Below are positions 40,917 to 50,322 of a DNA stretch of 64,000 nt, piece after piece. Within the stretch, counting starts at the first letter, position 1. Each line of letters opens with the position of its first letter. The notes under the pieces were generated by a model. That model saw only the letters and a program-made list of their open reading frames with translations, was not told the DNA's origin and ran no database searches. Made by a program: the position numbers and the translations under genes. The stretch is from assembly GCF_022213065.1 (NCBI RefSeq), contig NZ_JAKLJA010000004.1, positions 186,001 through 250,000 on the forward strand, written 5' to 3'. This DNA comes from Paraburkholderia tagetis (GTDB lineage: Bacteria; Pseudomonadota; Gammaproteobacteria; Burkholderiales; Burkholderiaceae).

Positions 40917-42275
40917 TCAGACGCGCGGAATATTTGCCATCACAACCTGGCTCAAACCGCCATCGATCAATAGTTCTTCGCCGTTGACGTAACTGGACCG
41001 ATCGCTGGCCAAAAATAGAATTGCCTCCGCGATGTCATTTGACGTTGCAATTCGGCCACTGGGTACAGCCTCATTGCGTGCACGTAAACGACCTTCGTCC
41101 TGGTAATAAGCCTCACTCATAGGAGTTCGTACCAGGCCAGGACTCACGCAATTACTGCGAATTCCGTATTGTGCGAGCTCCAGGCAAAGCTGTTTGGAGA
41201 GCATCAAAACGCCGGCTTTGCTCACGCTATACGCAATCCCCTTGGGAATTGCGATGTCTGCGCCGATAGACGCCACATGCACCATTGTTCCGCCTTTGCC
41301 CGCATCGATCATTTGAGCGCCGAACGCCTGTGCGCAGAGGAATGCGCCCGTCAAATTGATCGACAGCAGACGCTGCCATTCGTCGAGCGTTGCATCGAGC
41401 AGCGCGACACGCCCACCACCGCCGATACCTGCGTTGTTGATCAGAACTTCAGCGGGGCCGAGTTCACGTAACACCGTTTCGGCAGCAAGAGCAACAGACG
41501 CGGCGTCAGACACGTCACAGCCGACGGCGATCGCGGTGCCTCCAGCCAGCAGAATATCGTTTAGGACGTCATGGCAGATTTCCCTGGTTCGATCCAGGAT
41601 CGCGACTTTCGCGCCCGCGGCCGCCATATGCTTCGCCGTTTCCGAACCGATGCCACCCGCACCGCCCGTGACGACGCAAATGCGTCCAGACAGACCCAGC
41701 CAGGACAGGGAATTTTCACTGTTGCTCATTAACTTGCCCTTTGACCGATTCGATGATTTCGTTAAGAGAGATTGAACGAAGTCCGTCACAACCTGCGCGT
41801 ACTCCGCATCGAACTGCGCGAGGCCTGCAATCAATGAGGCAGCGACCGGATGAGCGGCCTTGAATTTTTCACCGATCGGCATGCCGGCGGATGGGTTGTC
41901 CTCCGGCATTTGCGCGCCAAGTTCCTGGCCAAGAATCGCCGTGCTGGCATAAACGGCTTCCAACCCCTGCATAGACACCAGATGGAGCACATCGAGCACA
42001 TCAAAAGGTGTTGCACCCGCACTCAAGGCACCTTTGAGATGGGTCGAAAGACCGGGCCCGTACATGTGAGCCGACGAAGCGTCGAGAGCGACATAAACCA
42101 GTTCCACCATCCGTGGGCTGAGCGGGCCCTTTCCTGCCGGCTGACCCGCATAATCCGCATACCGCTCAAGGAAGTCGGGATGGAGTTTCAGAATGGTATC
42201 GGTCCACGGGCGCCAGTAACCGCGTGCGGCGATGAACTTTTGCTTGATCCGCTTTTGTTCCACTGACTGTTCCAT
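40917..42275 (-). CDS. Carboxymuconolactone decarboxylase-like / SDR fusion
   Basis: One open frame of 452 residues. Residues 1-175 are a CMD/AhpD-like helical domain (ELVYVALDASSAHMYGPGL, then HLKGALSAGATPFDVLDVLHLV) without the CxxC of peroxidases. Residues 183-452 are a classical SDR (TGGAGGIGSETA, NNAGIGG, YSVSK, and VNGEELLIDGGLS at the end). Met183 (ATG at 41729) has AGGG upstream, so the SDR could also be made alone. Either a real fusion or two genes whose first stop was lost. The CMD domain may bind a ring-opened intermediate; the SDR is likely a dehydrogenase. Confidence 0.78.
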   Translation of the reverse strand: MEQSVEQKRIKQKFIAARGYWRPWTDTILKLHPDFLERYADYAGQPAGKGPLSPRMVELVYVALDASSAHMYGPGLSTHLKGALSAGATPFDVLDVLHLVSMQGLEAVYASTAILGQELGAQMPEDNPSAGMPIGEKFKAAHPVAASLIAGLAQFDAEYAQVVTDFVQSLLTKSSNRSKGKLMSNSENSLSWLGLSGRICVVTGGAGGIGSETAKHMAAAGAKVAILDRTREICHDVLNDILLAGGTAIAVGCDVSDAASVALAAETVLRELGPAEVLINNAGIGGGGRVALLDATLDEWQRLLSINLTGAFLCAQAFGAQMIDAGKGGTMVHVASIGADIAIPKGIAYSVSKAGVLMLSKQLCLELAQYGIRSNCVSPGLVRTPMSEAYYQDEGRLRARNEAVPSGRIATSNDIAEAILFLASDRSSYVNGEELLIDGGLSQVVMANIPRV

Positions 42276-42308
42276 CCGCGTCTCCGTTTGTTATTTGATA
42301 CCTGCAAT

Positions 42309-43520
42309 TCAAGGAGCCATAGTCCACGACTGGCCGGTCACGAATTGTGCCGCCGCGCTCGCCATGTAGCGGGCGATGGGCTGCACCTGGGAGACCGGGG
42401 TATGTGCGTGGACTTCGAGCGAATTGATGCGCAGACCCTTTGAGCCCCATTCGCAAGCCTGTGTCGCGACGAACATACGCGCCGCCGCTTCGTCACCGCA
42501 GGTAGCCCAGTCTTCGGTCTGCGTGGGGAGCAGGAGAGTCAGGCTTGCGTTTTGTGTATGCGACCGGGCAAATCGCTTTGCCGCCTCATGCGCCGCATTC
42601 AGGCGCTGGCCATCCGGTGCGTTCAGCACGGAGGCGTCAATAACCGACATGTACGTGGCGTCCTTATTGTCGGTTTGTAACGACATCCAGTTTTGTCCGG
42701 AGGCCGCAGCGACACCTACGACGTCGATGGTGGTTTCGGCATCCATGGGCAGAACTTCGTACTCGGCCGGGGCGCACTGGATGGACCCGCCGTAGACCGA
42801 CGCCGCGCCGTCCACCGACACAGCGGAACCGGAGAGGGGGAGAGCGCCTTCGCTACCCAGGAAGAACAGCGCTTCAGCAAGTTCGACCGGTTCCGCAATA
42901 CGACCGAGGGGAGTCTTGCCAGCTGCGCGAACCGGATCGAGGCGCCCCGATTCAATCAAGCGGCGCACGATTTCCGTACGCACAAAACCCGGGCACAGGG
43001 CGGTCACGCCGAGTTCCGGACGTGCAGCGGCCAGAGCTTGCGTGAAGGCGATAACGCCGGTCTTGGTCGGAGAGTACGCGCCTCGAAATGGGATCGCATG
43101 CAGCCCGGCACCCGACGATACATTGACGACGCGGCCATATGTTTTGAGCTTCTTTTCCAGCGCCTGGAAAATCAGGCGAGGCGCATCCAGATTCAGACGG
43201 ACGAGCGGCGCAAACTGCTCCTGCGTCATCGCCGTGAGCGGCAATTGCGTGCTGTCCGACATGCCCGCATTATTGACGATAGCGTCGAGATACGGCATAT
43301 CCACGGCCAGTGCCGCGATTGCTGTGGGCTCCATCAAATTGACGACGCGAATCAGGTGCGGCTCGTCAACCTTCGGCATTTTCTCGATCAAGCCCTGCAA
43401 TGCTTCGGCCTGGTAATCCACCAGCACACAGCGCCAGCCATCTTTGGCGAAGCGCATGGCGCTCGCATAGCCGATACCGGAAGCGGATCCAGTGATAAGA
43501 ACAGTCTTCTGGGAATACAT
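42309..43520 (-). CDS. SDR with a degenerate second SDR-like half
   Basis: About 403 residues from the ATG at 43520, which has GAGG six bases upstream; 43526 and 43538 are alternative starts. Residues 1-250 are a full [44 protein letters not shown] (catalytic Ser, Tyr, Lys) and VSVDGA. Residues 255-403 look like the back half of another SDR ([21 protein letters not shown]) but lack a cofactor loop and a YxxxK pair. This may be a structural or inactive domain. It starts just after the CoA ligase stop. Confidence 0.78.
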   Translation of the reverse strand: MYSQKTVLITGSASGIGYASAMRFAKDGWRCVLVDYQAEALQGLIEKMPKVDEPHLIRVVNLMEPTAIAALAVDMPYLDAIVNNAGMSDSTQLPLTAMTQEQFAPLVRLNLDAPRLIFQALEKKLKTYGRVVNVSSGAGLHAIPFRGAYSPTKTGVIAFTQALAAARPELGVTALCPGFVRTEIVRRLIESGRLDPVRAAGKTPLGRIAEPVELAEALFFLGSEGALPLSGSAVSVDGAASVYGGSIQCAPAEYEVLPMDAETTIDVVGVAAASGQNWMSLQTDNKDATYMSVIDASVLNAPDGQRLNAAHEAAKRFARSHTQNASLTLLLPTQTEDWATCGDEAAARMFVATQACEWGSKGLRINSLEVHAHTPVSQVQPIARYMASAAAQFVTGQSWTMAP

Positions 43521-43530
43521 ATGCATATCC

Positions 43531-45180
43531 TCAAGCATTTTCGACATCGGTCGAGAATCTGAAGCTCTCGAATTGCTTGCGCAGCGGAACCTTGTACAGC
43601 TTGCCAGTCGCGGTGTGGGGGAGGGAATCCACGAAGACCACGTCATCGGGAAGCCACCACTTGGCAACGTTATTGCGCATGTGATCCAGCATTTCGTCAG
43701 CCGTAACATCCATTCCCTTGCGCTTCACCACGATGAGCAGCGGGCGCTCTTGCCAGTGCGAGTGGCGCAGACCAATAACAGCGGCCTCTTCAATCGCAGG
43801 ATGGCTGAGCGCCACGCTTTCCAGGTCCAGAGACGAAATCCATTCACCACCCGACTTGATCACGTCTTTCGCGCGATCCGTGATCTTGAGATAGCCGTCG
43901 GCGTTCAACGTCGCCATGTCGCCGGTTGCGAACCAGTCATTCGCGTCCCATGCGTCGTCCTCGTGGTTGTAGTAGGCGCGGGCAATCCAGGGGCCGCGCA
44001 CTTTCAATTGACCGGTGGTGTGGCCATCGTGGGGAAGGCGGTTGCCTTCGTCGTCGAAGATCGCGATTTCGGTACCCGGTAGCGAACGACCGGCAAGCAT
44101 TTGAAGGTCGAAGCGCTCATCGAGCGTCAGATCGTTGTGCGTGGGCAGCGGAATGTTCACGGTCACGACAGGACTCGTTTCAGTCATACCCCATGCCTGA
44201 CACAAATAGGCACCGAAATATTCCTCGAACTTTTCGATAATGCGACGCGGAGCAGCAGATCCACCCGAGAGGACGCGAGTCACGACGATGTCGCGACGAC
44301 GCTGTTCTGAATCCACGCTTTCCGCGTATTCGAGCAACGACATCCAGACGGTAGGGACACCGCAAGATACCGTGCACTTCTCGTCGCGGAGCATCGAGTA
44401 CACGTTTTCGCCAGACAGTTGCGAGCCCGGAAGAACGAGTTTGGCGCCGGCCATTGCCGACGAATAGGGGACGCCCCAGCCGTTTACATGAAACATGGGG
44501 ACGATCAGGAGAAAGCTGTCGCGGGCACTAATAGCGAAGCTGTCGGCCATGCAGGTGGACATGGCGTGCAGTACCGTTGAACGATGGCTATACAGAACGC
44601 CCTTGGGTTTGCCCGTCGTGCCCGAGGTATAGCACATGGACGATGCGCTATTTTCGTCAAGTTGTGGCCACGTATAGACGTCACTGCACCCGGCCATTAG
44701 CGACTCATAGCAGGCGAGGCCGGGAACCACCATGTCGGGCATCTGATCAGCTTCGCACAGGGCGATGAAGCCTTGTATATGCGGGCATTGTGGCGCGATC
44801 TCCGCCACCAGCCTGGCCAGGTTCACGTCGAAGAATACATGTGTGCTCCCGGAGTGATTCAGGATGTAGACGATCTGTTCTGCGAACAGCCGCGGGTTCA
44901 CGGTGGTCAGGACCGCGCCAGTGCCAGCAACCCCGTAATAGAGTTCGAGGTGGCGGTGGGTATTCCACGCCAGCGTAGCGACACGCTGGCCTGCGCTCAC
45001 ACCCAGTGACTGGATGAGGTTTGCAACCTGCTTTGAGCGGCGACGAGCGGCAGACCAGGTATATCGATGGAAATTGCCATCGCCCAGGTTGGATACGATC
45101 TCTTGATCGCTATGGTTGCTTGCCGCGTGCTCAATCAAATCGGAGATCAGGAGCTGCCGTTGTTGCATCAGTCCGTTCAT
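43531..45180 (-). CDS. AMP-forming acyl-CoA ligase
   Basis: A 549-residue ANL-family ligase: [16 protein letters not shown] (P-loop), [38 protein letters not shown] and the C-terminal lysine motif [11 protein letters not shown]. Closest in pattern to medium/long-chain fatty acid CoA ligases. It activates a carboxylate made by the pathway. It is the first gene of the leftward island operon (45180 down to 33256). Its promoter shares the 351-bp intergenic region with the divergent monooxygenase gene at 45532. Confidence 0.9.
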   Translation of the reverse strand: MNGLMQQRQLLISDLIEHAASNHSDQEIVSNLGDGNFHRYTWSAARRRSKQVANLIQSLGVSAGQRVATLAWNTHRHLELYYGVAGTGAVLTTVNPRLFAEQIVYILNHSGSTHVFFDVNLARLVAEIAPQCPHIQGFIALCEADQMPDMVVPGLACYESLMAGCSDVYTWPQLDENSASSMCYTSGTTGKPKGVLYSHRSTVLHAMSTCMADSFAISARDSFLLIVPMFHVNGWGVPYSSAMAGAKLVLPGSQLSGENVYSMLRDEKCTVSCGVPTVWMSLLEYAESVDSEQRRRDIVVTRVLSGGSAAPRRIIEKFEEYFGAYLCQAWGMTETSPVVTVNIPLPTHNDLTLDERFDLQMLAGRSLPGTEIAIFDDEGNRLPHDGHTTGQLKVRGPWIARAYYNHEDDAWDANDWFATGDMATLNADGYLKITDRAKDVIKSGGEWISSLDLESVALSHPAIEEAAVIGLRHSHWQERPLLIVVKRKGMDVTADEMLDHMRNNVAKWWLPDDVVFVDSLPHTATGKLYKVPLRKQFESFRFSTDVENA

Positions 45181-45246
45181 TGTCGTCCTGTTTTATCTGT
45201 CTAAATAAAGTCTCACTCCATGGGCCCGTTTGCCGAATCAGGCAAA

Positions 45247-45531
45247 AAGAGCCACAACGCGCGCGTCTTACACAGGAAACGTACTGCTGAAACATTGGGG
45301 TTAATGCCGGGTTAGTGCCGGGTTAATGTCGAATCTGGACCGGAAATATCCCTTCTTGGGCGAGGTCACTTTACTACACAGAAGAGCCGCAATCGGGTGA
45401 GTATTGATGTCAAATCCGCAATACAGAACGAGAAATTTTTCGATTGTGTGATGGTCGATGAACTGCTTAGAATCCGCTCCAGACTGAGCTCCAGGCAGTA
45501 ATTCACTTACCATTACAACGGAGATGCCATC
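45247..45531 (+). promoter_or_regulatory. Divergent promoter block 1 with LysR-type palindrome
   Basis: The gap between the CoA ligase and the first monooxygenase gene. It holds a palindrome GTATTG (45401-45406) and CAATAC (45419-45424) with a TGA/TCA-type centre of 12 bases, fitting the ATTG-N12-CAAT layout of LysR sites, 108 bp before the monooxygenase ATG. A short tandem repeat of GCCGGGTTA-like units lies at about 45306-45326. The block is repeated at 54114-54292 and again at 54605-54761. The likely regulators are the two LysR proteins of the island. Confidence 0.65.
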
Positions 45532-46593
45532 ATGGAATTTGGGGTATTTCTTCTCGCGCAGCAGCGCAGCTACGCACAGACATCGCAGAGCGTCATTCAC
45601 AACACCATCGAGCAAACAGTCGTGGCCGAGCAAGCGGGCTTCGATGCCGCCTGGTACGCCGAGCACCATTTCAACAACTACTCGCTGTCCCCGTCGCCGC
45701 TGATGACGATTGCTCACGCAGCGGCCAGGACGACCAGGATCCGTCTTGGCTCGGCAGTTTGCATTCTTCCGCTTTACCATCCTGCACGCCTTCTGGCTGA
45801 AATCGGTCTTGTAGACACGCTATCCGACGGCCGTCTGGAACTGGGCATCGGCTCGGGCTACCAGCAGTTCGAATTCGAGCGCTTCGGCTCGGACCTCCCG
45901 ACGTCGGGCGAAATCTTCCACGAAATCTGGGACATCATTAACCACGGGCTGAACGAGAAGGTCTTTGAGTACAAGGGGAAGCATTTCGAAATGCTGCCGA
46001 CGTCGGTTGCGATCCGCACCATTCAGGAAAGGGTGCCGCTCTGGATCACGTCGATGAATCCGGGGACGCTGGGTCGCGCATTTAACGAAAACGCGAACCT
46101 GTTCACGACGGTCCTGCACGGAGGAAACGACGCTCTGCGCGGCCTGCGCGGTCGGCTGGAAGATCTGGCCTCGGGGCTGGGCAAGGATCTCAGCAAGACC
46201 AAGATTGGCTTCCTGCGTTGCGGCTTCGCATCGGACAGCAAGGCTGAAGTCGATGCGTATCTGGATTCCGCACGCTGGGCGCGTCGTATTTCCGAATCGC
46301 TGAAGGATCGCCGTATGGACGTCGACGACGGCTATCTCATCAAGGAGACGCCGTGCGCCGTCGACATGACCCTCGACCAATTGCGTCAGAATTTGCCGGT
46401 TGGTTCGGTCAACGAAGTCGTGGACAAACTGCTTCAGGAAATCGAAATCCTGAAGCCGAATCACATCGCACTCCAGACGCAACTCGGTGATTGTGACCAG
46501 AAGACGATGCTCAAGCAGATCGAACTCTGGGGCGACAAGATCATCCCGGCAGTGCGCAAGGAACTGGCGCGAAACGAAACTGCAACTGCCTGA
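45532..46593 (+). CDS. LLM-class flavin-dependent monooxygenase (paralog 1)
   Basis: A 353-residue luciferase-like TIM-barrel protein: FGVFLLAQQRSYAQTSQS, AWYAEHHFNNYSLSPSPLMTIAHAA, RLGSAVCILPLYHPARLLAE and GSGYQQFEFERFG are typical of the family. It uses reduced FMN and oxygen; relatives include type II Baeyer-Villiger enzymes of camphor breakdown and alkanal or sulfonate monooxygenases. The flavin reductase gene 34 bp downstream makes a two-component system. It is closely similar to the protein at 54762-55826. The ribosome site ACGGAG lies upstream of the ATG. Confidence 0.87.
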   Translation: MEFGVFLLAQQRSYAQTSQSVIHNTIEQTVVAEQAGFDAAWYAEHHFNNYSLSPSPLMTIAHAAARTTRIRLGSAVCILPLYHPARLLAEIGLVDTLSDGRLELGIGSGYQQFEFERFGSDLPTSGEIFHEIWDIINHGLNEKVFEYKGKHFEMLPTSVAIRTIQERVPLWITSMNPGTLGRAFNENANLFTTVLHGGNDALRGLRGRLEDLASGLGKDLSKTKIGFLRCGFASDSKAEVDAYLDSARWARRISESLKDRRMDVDDGYLIKETPCAVDMTLDQLRQNLPVGSVNEVVDKLLQEIEILKPNHIALQTQLGDCDQKTMLKQIELWGDKIIPAVRKELARNETATA

Positions 46594-46627
46594 TCCAGCA
46601 GCAAGCAATAAATCCGGGAGGCATGGC

Positions 46628-47416
46628 ATGCGTCTGCATTTGACGAATAGTGGCGCGATTACGCTGATTGCGCCGTCGCACTTCAAGCAATTCGAGATCC
46701 TGGTAGACGAGCAGCCTGCCTCCTTGCTGGATCAGTCGATTGCACGAATCGGTGAATGTGCTGACGAAGAGCACATATGGGTTAATCCGCAGGTTATTCG
46801 CTTTCTGTCGGGCAAGGCCGGAGACGCTGACTGGGAAGCCGACTTCGAAGCAATGGTTGGCTTCGCCAGGAAATTCAACTGGGTTAGCGAAGCAGGTTTG
46901 ATCCGAGCCCACATTGTGCGCAATGAAAGCTCGGCAGGCAGTTCCGTCGATGACTTCAAGGCAGCAATGCGCATGTTGCCCGCCGGCGTGTCAGCGATCA
47001 CGACGGGCGATATCGACAATCCAAACGGTATGGTGGTATCGAGCCTGACGTCGATTTCGGCGGAGCCGCCGCTGATTGGATTCTTCGTGCACCGGCATTC
47101 GTCCATGCTGAATCCGTTGAGAAGCAATGGCAAATTTGTGGCCAACATCCTGGGGCAGGCACACCATGACGTGGTGACGAACTTCCTGAAAGAGCAGCAG
47201 GGCAGCGCCCGCTTCGCCAGCGGTCGGTGGGGTTCTGGCCTGGACAATATCCCGATCCTGGTGGACGCATTGGCTAATGTCGAGTGCGACATCATCCATA
47301 CGACGACCCTCGGAACGCACGAGATGGTCGTGGGCAGGATCCGCAAGACGACAACCGACGACGCTGGATCACCGATGGTGAACTTCAACGCCGCGATCCG
47401 CGCTCTCGCGTCGTAG
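46628..47416 (+). CDS. Flavin reductase with N-terminal extension (paralog 1)
   Basis: A 262-residue protein. Residues about 108-262 are a flavin reductase-like FMN-binding domain (DDFKAAMRMLPAGVSAITTGD, NGMVVSSLTSISAEPPLIGFFVH, FVANILGQAHHDVV). Residues 1-100 are an extension I cannot place. It should supply reduced FMN to the monooxygenase encoded just upstream. GGGAGG precedes the ATG. The same two-gene unit recurs at 54762-56648. Confidence 0.85.
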   Translation: MRLHLTNSGAITLIAPSHFKQFEILVDEQPASLLDQSIARIGECADEEHIWVNPQVIRFLSGKAGDADWEADFEAMVGFARKFNWVSEAGLIRAHIVRNESSAGSSVDDFKAAMRMLPAGVSAITTGDIDNPNGMVVSSLTSISAEPPLIGFFVHRHSSMLNPLRSNGKFVANILGQAHHDVVTNFLKEQQGSARFASGRWGSGLDNIPILVDALANVECDIIHTTTLGTHEMVVGRIRKTTTDDAGSPMVNFNAAIRALAS

Positions 47417-47665
47417 TCGGAGGTCCAGATGGGTTACGGGTGCGAACTCTGCAGCTATCGCACGCGATCCTCCTTTTCGTAATGAACCCCGTTAAACAGG
47501 GGCGGCGTCGATTTGAGGCCGCGAGGCCGACGACAACTATCTCCGCGTATCGCCGAACGTGTTGTTTGCAGGGCGCACCTACTTGCCGTTTGCAAGACGG
47601 TATACCGGCCGGTTGGTGCTGTAAGCGTGTATCAAGATAAGCAAATAAATAAATAAATGAATGAG

Positions 47666-47679
47666 CGCGCGAAAGCGCG
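47666..47679 (+). promoter_or_regulatory. GAAA-loop hairpin in the leader of the porin gene
   Basis: CGCGC and GCGCG pair around a GAAA tetraloop, ending about 10 bp before the GGAG ribosome site of the porin. An AAATAAATAAAT tract precedes it. It may affect mRNA stability or translation; this is inference. The 284-bp gap from 47417 holds no other clear feature. Confidence 0.4.
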
Positions 47680-47700
47680 TCTTCTGATCTTGGAGACTAA

Positions 47701-48771
47701 ATGAAGACGAAAATACTTGCGGCAGCGGTTGCCGCGACATCCTTGGCATCCGCTGCACACGCGCAGTCCTCGGTCACGATGTATGGCTACATCAGCGACG
47801 GCGTTCGTTACGTCAACAACACCGCAGGCGGCGCAACATTCCAGATGGCCAATGCGATCTCTCCGGAACGTTGGGGCTTGTTCGGCTCGGAAGACCTCGG
47901 TGGCGGCAACAAAGCGGTCTTCCAGTTGGAAAACTATTTCAACATCAACACCGGTGCCATGACTTCGCCGAACACGCTGTGGTACGGGAAGGCATACATG
48001 GGCATCGACAGCCAGCAGTTCGGTCGTCTGACGTTCGGTCGCCAGTACGCAACGACGGCACTGCGCGCGATCATGATGGACCCGATTTACATTGGTGGCG
48101 GTATCGCCGCAATATGCCCGCTCGGCCAAATCCTGACCGACGTGTGGACTCACGATTCGCGTACCAACAACAACATTGTTTACACGAAGCACATCGGCGA
48201 CTTCGCACTCAGCGCGAGCTACAATCCCTCGGGCGTGGCCGGCGCATCGCGTGCGGGCGTAAATTACTCGGGCGACATTTACTACGCAGCGCACGGCCTG
48301 GAGGCCGCTGTTTCGTTTCAGCGTCAGTACAGCCCGGATGAAACGGGTACGCAGGACAACTGGTGGATCGGCGGTACCTACACGTACGGCGGTCTGAAGG
48401 CATACCTGAACCTGGTGACGCTGCGCCTGACGACGATCGATGGCGCGGCGGGTCCGGCTCGCCGCGACTACGTGACGACGATCGGTGGACGTTACCAACC
48501 GACCCCATACTTCACCCTGATCGGTGCCTACTATATCGACGTGGCCAGGAACCTGTCGAACGTCGATGGCGCAAACGGCAATAAAAATACGGCATACATC
48601 GAAGCACTGTACTCGCTGTCGAAATCGACGTCGCTGTACGTAGAGGCTGACCGTAACTGGTTCACGGGTGCCTACAAGCACGACAAGTACAGTACCCAGA
48701 CCCTGCTCAATATGGCACCGGGCTCCTCGGCCCAGTTCGGGGTCTCCGTCGGTCTGGTTCACAACTTCTGA
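47701..48771 (+). CDS. Gram-negative porin (island)
   Basis: A 356-residue precursor. Signal peptide MKTKILAAAVAATSLASAAHA, mature start QSSVTMYGYISDG, loop-3 region WGLFGSEDLGGGNKAVFQLENYF, and C-terminal Phe (HNF). It belongs to the same family as the housekeeping porin at 20729 but is shorter. It lies between the monooxygenase pair and the AAHS transporter, so it probably lets the island's substrate cross the outer membrane. Confidence 0.91.
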   Translation: MKTKILAAAVAATSLASAAHAQSSVTMYGYISDGVRYVNNTAGGATFQMANAISPERWGLFGSEDLGGGNKAVFQLENYFNINTGAMTSPNTLWYGKAYMGIDSQQFGRLTFGRQYATTALRAIMMDPIYIGGGIAAICPLGQILTDVWTHDSRTNNNIVYTKHIGDFALSASYNPSGVAGASRAGVNYSGDIYYAAHGLEAAVSFQRQYSPDETGTQDNWWIGGTYTYGGLKAYLNLVTLRLTTIDGAAGPARRDYVTTIGGRYQPTPYFTLIGAYYIDVARNLSNVDGANGNKNTAYIEALYSLSKSTSLYVEADRNWFTGAYKHDKYSTQTLLNMAPGSSAQFGVSVGLVHNF

Positions 48772-48828
48772 TTGACGTTTTAAAAGTTACCCAGTGTTGT
48801 AAAAACCTATAGGCTATCAAACTGGAAA

Positions 48829-50193
48829 ATGAAAACTATTAACGTCCAGTCGTTCATCGACGAACGACCACTTAAACCATTCCATGCAATTCTATTCTTG
48901 CTCATGTTTCTGACCATTCTTCTGGATGGTCTCGATGCAAGTGCAATGGGTTTGATTGCTCCTGCGCTGCTTAAGCAAATGCAGGCAACCAAGGCTGAGC
49001 TGGCACCGGTCCTTTCGGCATCGTTGATCGGCATCGGCATCGGTGCAGCACTGGGCGCTCCGTTCGCTGACCGCATTGGCCGCCGTCTGGTTCTCATCCT
49101 GAGCGTTGCGCTCTTCGGTATCACCACCATCTGGTCGGCACAGTCCACGACGCTGCACGAACTTATGTGGTCGCGCTTCTATACCGGTATCGGTCTTGGC
49201 GCTGCAATTCCGCTTTGCGCCACGATGATGAACGAATTCCTGCCCTCGCGCATGCGCAGCCGTGCAGTCAATGGGATGCTCTTCGGCTACGCGGTGGGTG
49301 GCGGAATCTGTGGTCCGCTCGCGCGCTCCGTGATTCCGCAACATGGCTGGCAAGGATACCTCCTGGTTTGTGGCATCGCTCCCTTGATCGTGGCAGTTCT
49401 GCTACTGTTCTTTTTGCCGGAATCGGTTCGATACCTCGCGACGGCTCAAAAGGACAGCGCCAGGATCCCCAAGGTCCTTTCGCGCATCGACTCGACAGTC
49501 GATTTTTCTGGTGTTCAGTTTATTGCTGACGCGACTGCCGCTGCTAAAAAGCACAAGTTCTCGTTTGTTGAACTGTTCTCGAAGGAGCTGGCGGTCCCGA
49601 CGCTGCTCCTGTGGGTTGCGTATATCTGCTCGACGGTCGTGCTCTACGTGCTGCTGATGTGGACGCCGACGATCATGAGCGCTGAAGGTCGTTCACTGGC
49701 CGAAACCGCCAACGTCATGATGGCGTTCAACTGGTTCTCTGGCATCGCCATTCTCCTGGGCGGTATCCTGATGGACAAGTTCGGCTCCTTGCGCGTCATC
49801 TCGATCTACTTCGCGATCTCGGCAATTCTGGCTGTTGTTGTCGGCATCACGGGCGTTCACGGCAACGCACTGCTGTGGATGCTGGTGTTGACGGCAATGG
49901 GCAACAACGGAGCCTGCTCCTCGATGTCCACGCTCGCAACCCAGATGTATCCAACGTCCTCGCGCGCGACGGGCGCTGCCTGGGTGCTGGCTGTCGGTCG
50001 CTTCGGCGGTGTGGCCGGGACGTTCCTGGGCGCCACGCTGATTGGACTCGGCTGGCCCCTGACGACCATCGTCGCAGCGGTCGCACTCCCGACCGTCGTC
50101 GCTTCGATCGCGATCATCTGTATTGGCTTCGGTATCCCGTCCCTACGCAATCGATACGATGGTGTCGAGGCGAAGGCGGCCTTCCACGGATAG
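48829..50193 (+). CDS. MFS transporter, AAHS (aromatic acid:H+ symporter) family
   Basis: A 454-residue permease with twelve hydrophobic segments. LDGLDASAMGLIAPALL in helix 1, GAPFADRIGRRLVLI after helix 2 (the MFS motif DxxGRR) and MYPTSSRATGAAWVLAVGRFGGVAGTFLGA late in the chain are AAHS signatures. It imports a carboxylate with protons. Together with the porin before it, this indicates that the substrate carries a carboxyl group or resembles an aromatic acid. Confidence 0.88.
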   Translation: MKTINVQSFIDERPLKPFHAILFLLMFLTILLDGLDASAMGLIAPALLKQMQATKAELAPVLSASLIGIGIGAALGAPFADRIGRRLVLILSVALFGITTIWSAQSTTLHELMWSRFYTGIGLGAAIPLCATMMNEFLPSRMRSRAVNGMLFGYAVGGGICGPLARSVIPQHGWQGYLLVCGIAPLIVAVLLLFFLPESVRYLATAQKDSARIPKVLSRIDSTVDFSGVQFIADATAAAKKHKFSFVELFSKELAVPTLLLWVAYICSTVVLYVLLMWTPTIMSAEGRSLAETANVMMAFNWFSGIAILLGGILMDKFGSLRVISIYFAISAILAVVVGITGVHGNALLWMLVLTAMGNNGACSSMSTLATQMYPTSSRATGAAWVLAVGRFGGVAGTFLGATLIGLGWPLTTIVAAVALPTVVASIAIICIGFGIPSLRNRYDGVEAKAAFHG

Positions 50194-50322
50194 GCAAGCG
50201 AGAGCCTATGTTCGGTTCCACAAAGCTGCTGCCAGCGTGTAGTGGCTTTGTATTTTTTCTGGTCAAGCTATTCCCGGAATACGCAATGATTCCGCATATT
50301 GAAAACAAAATAGGGAGACTTC

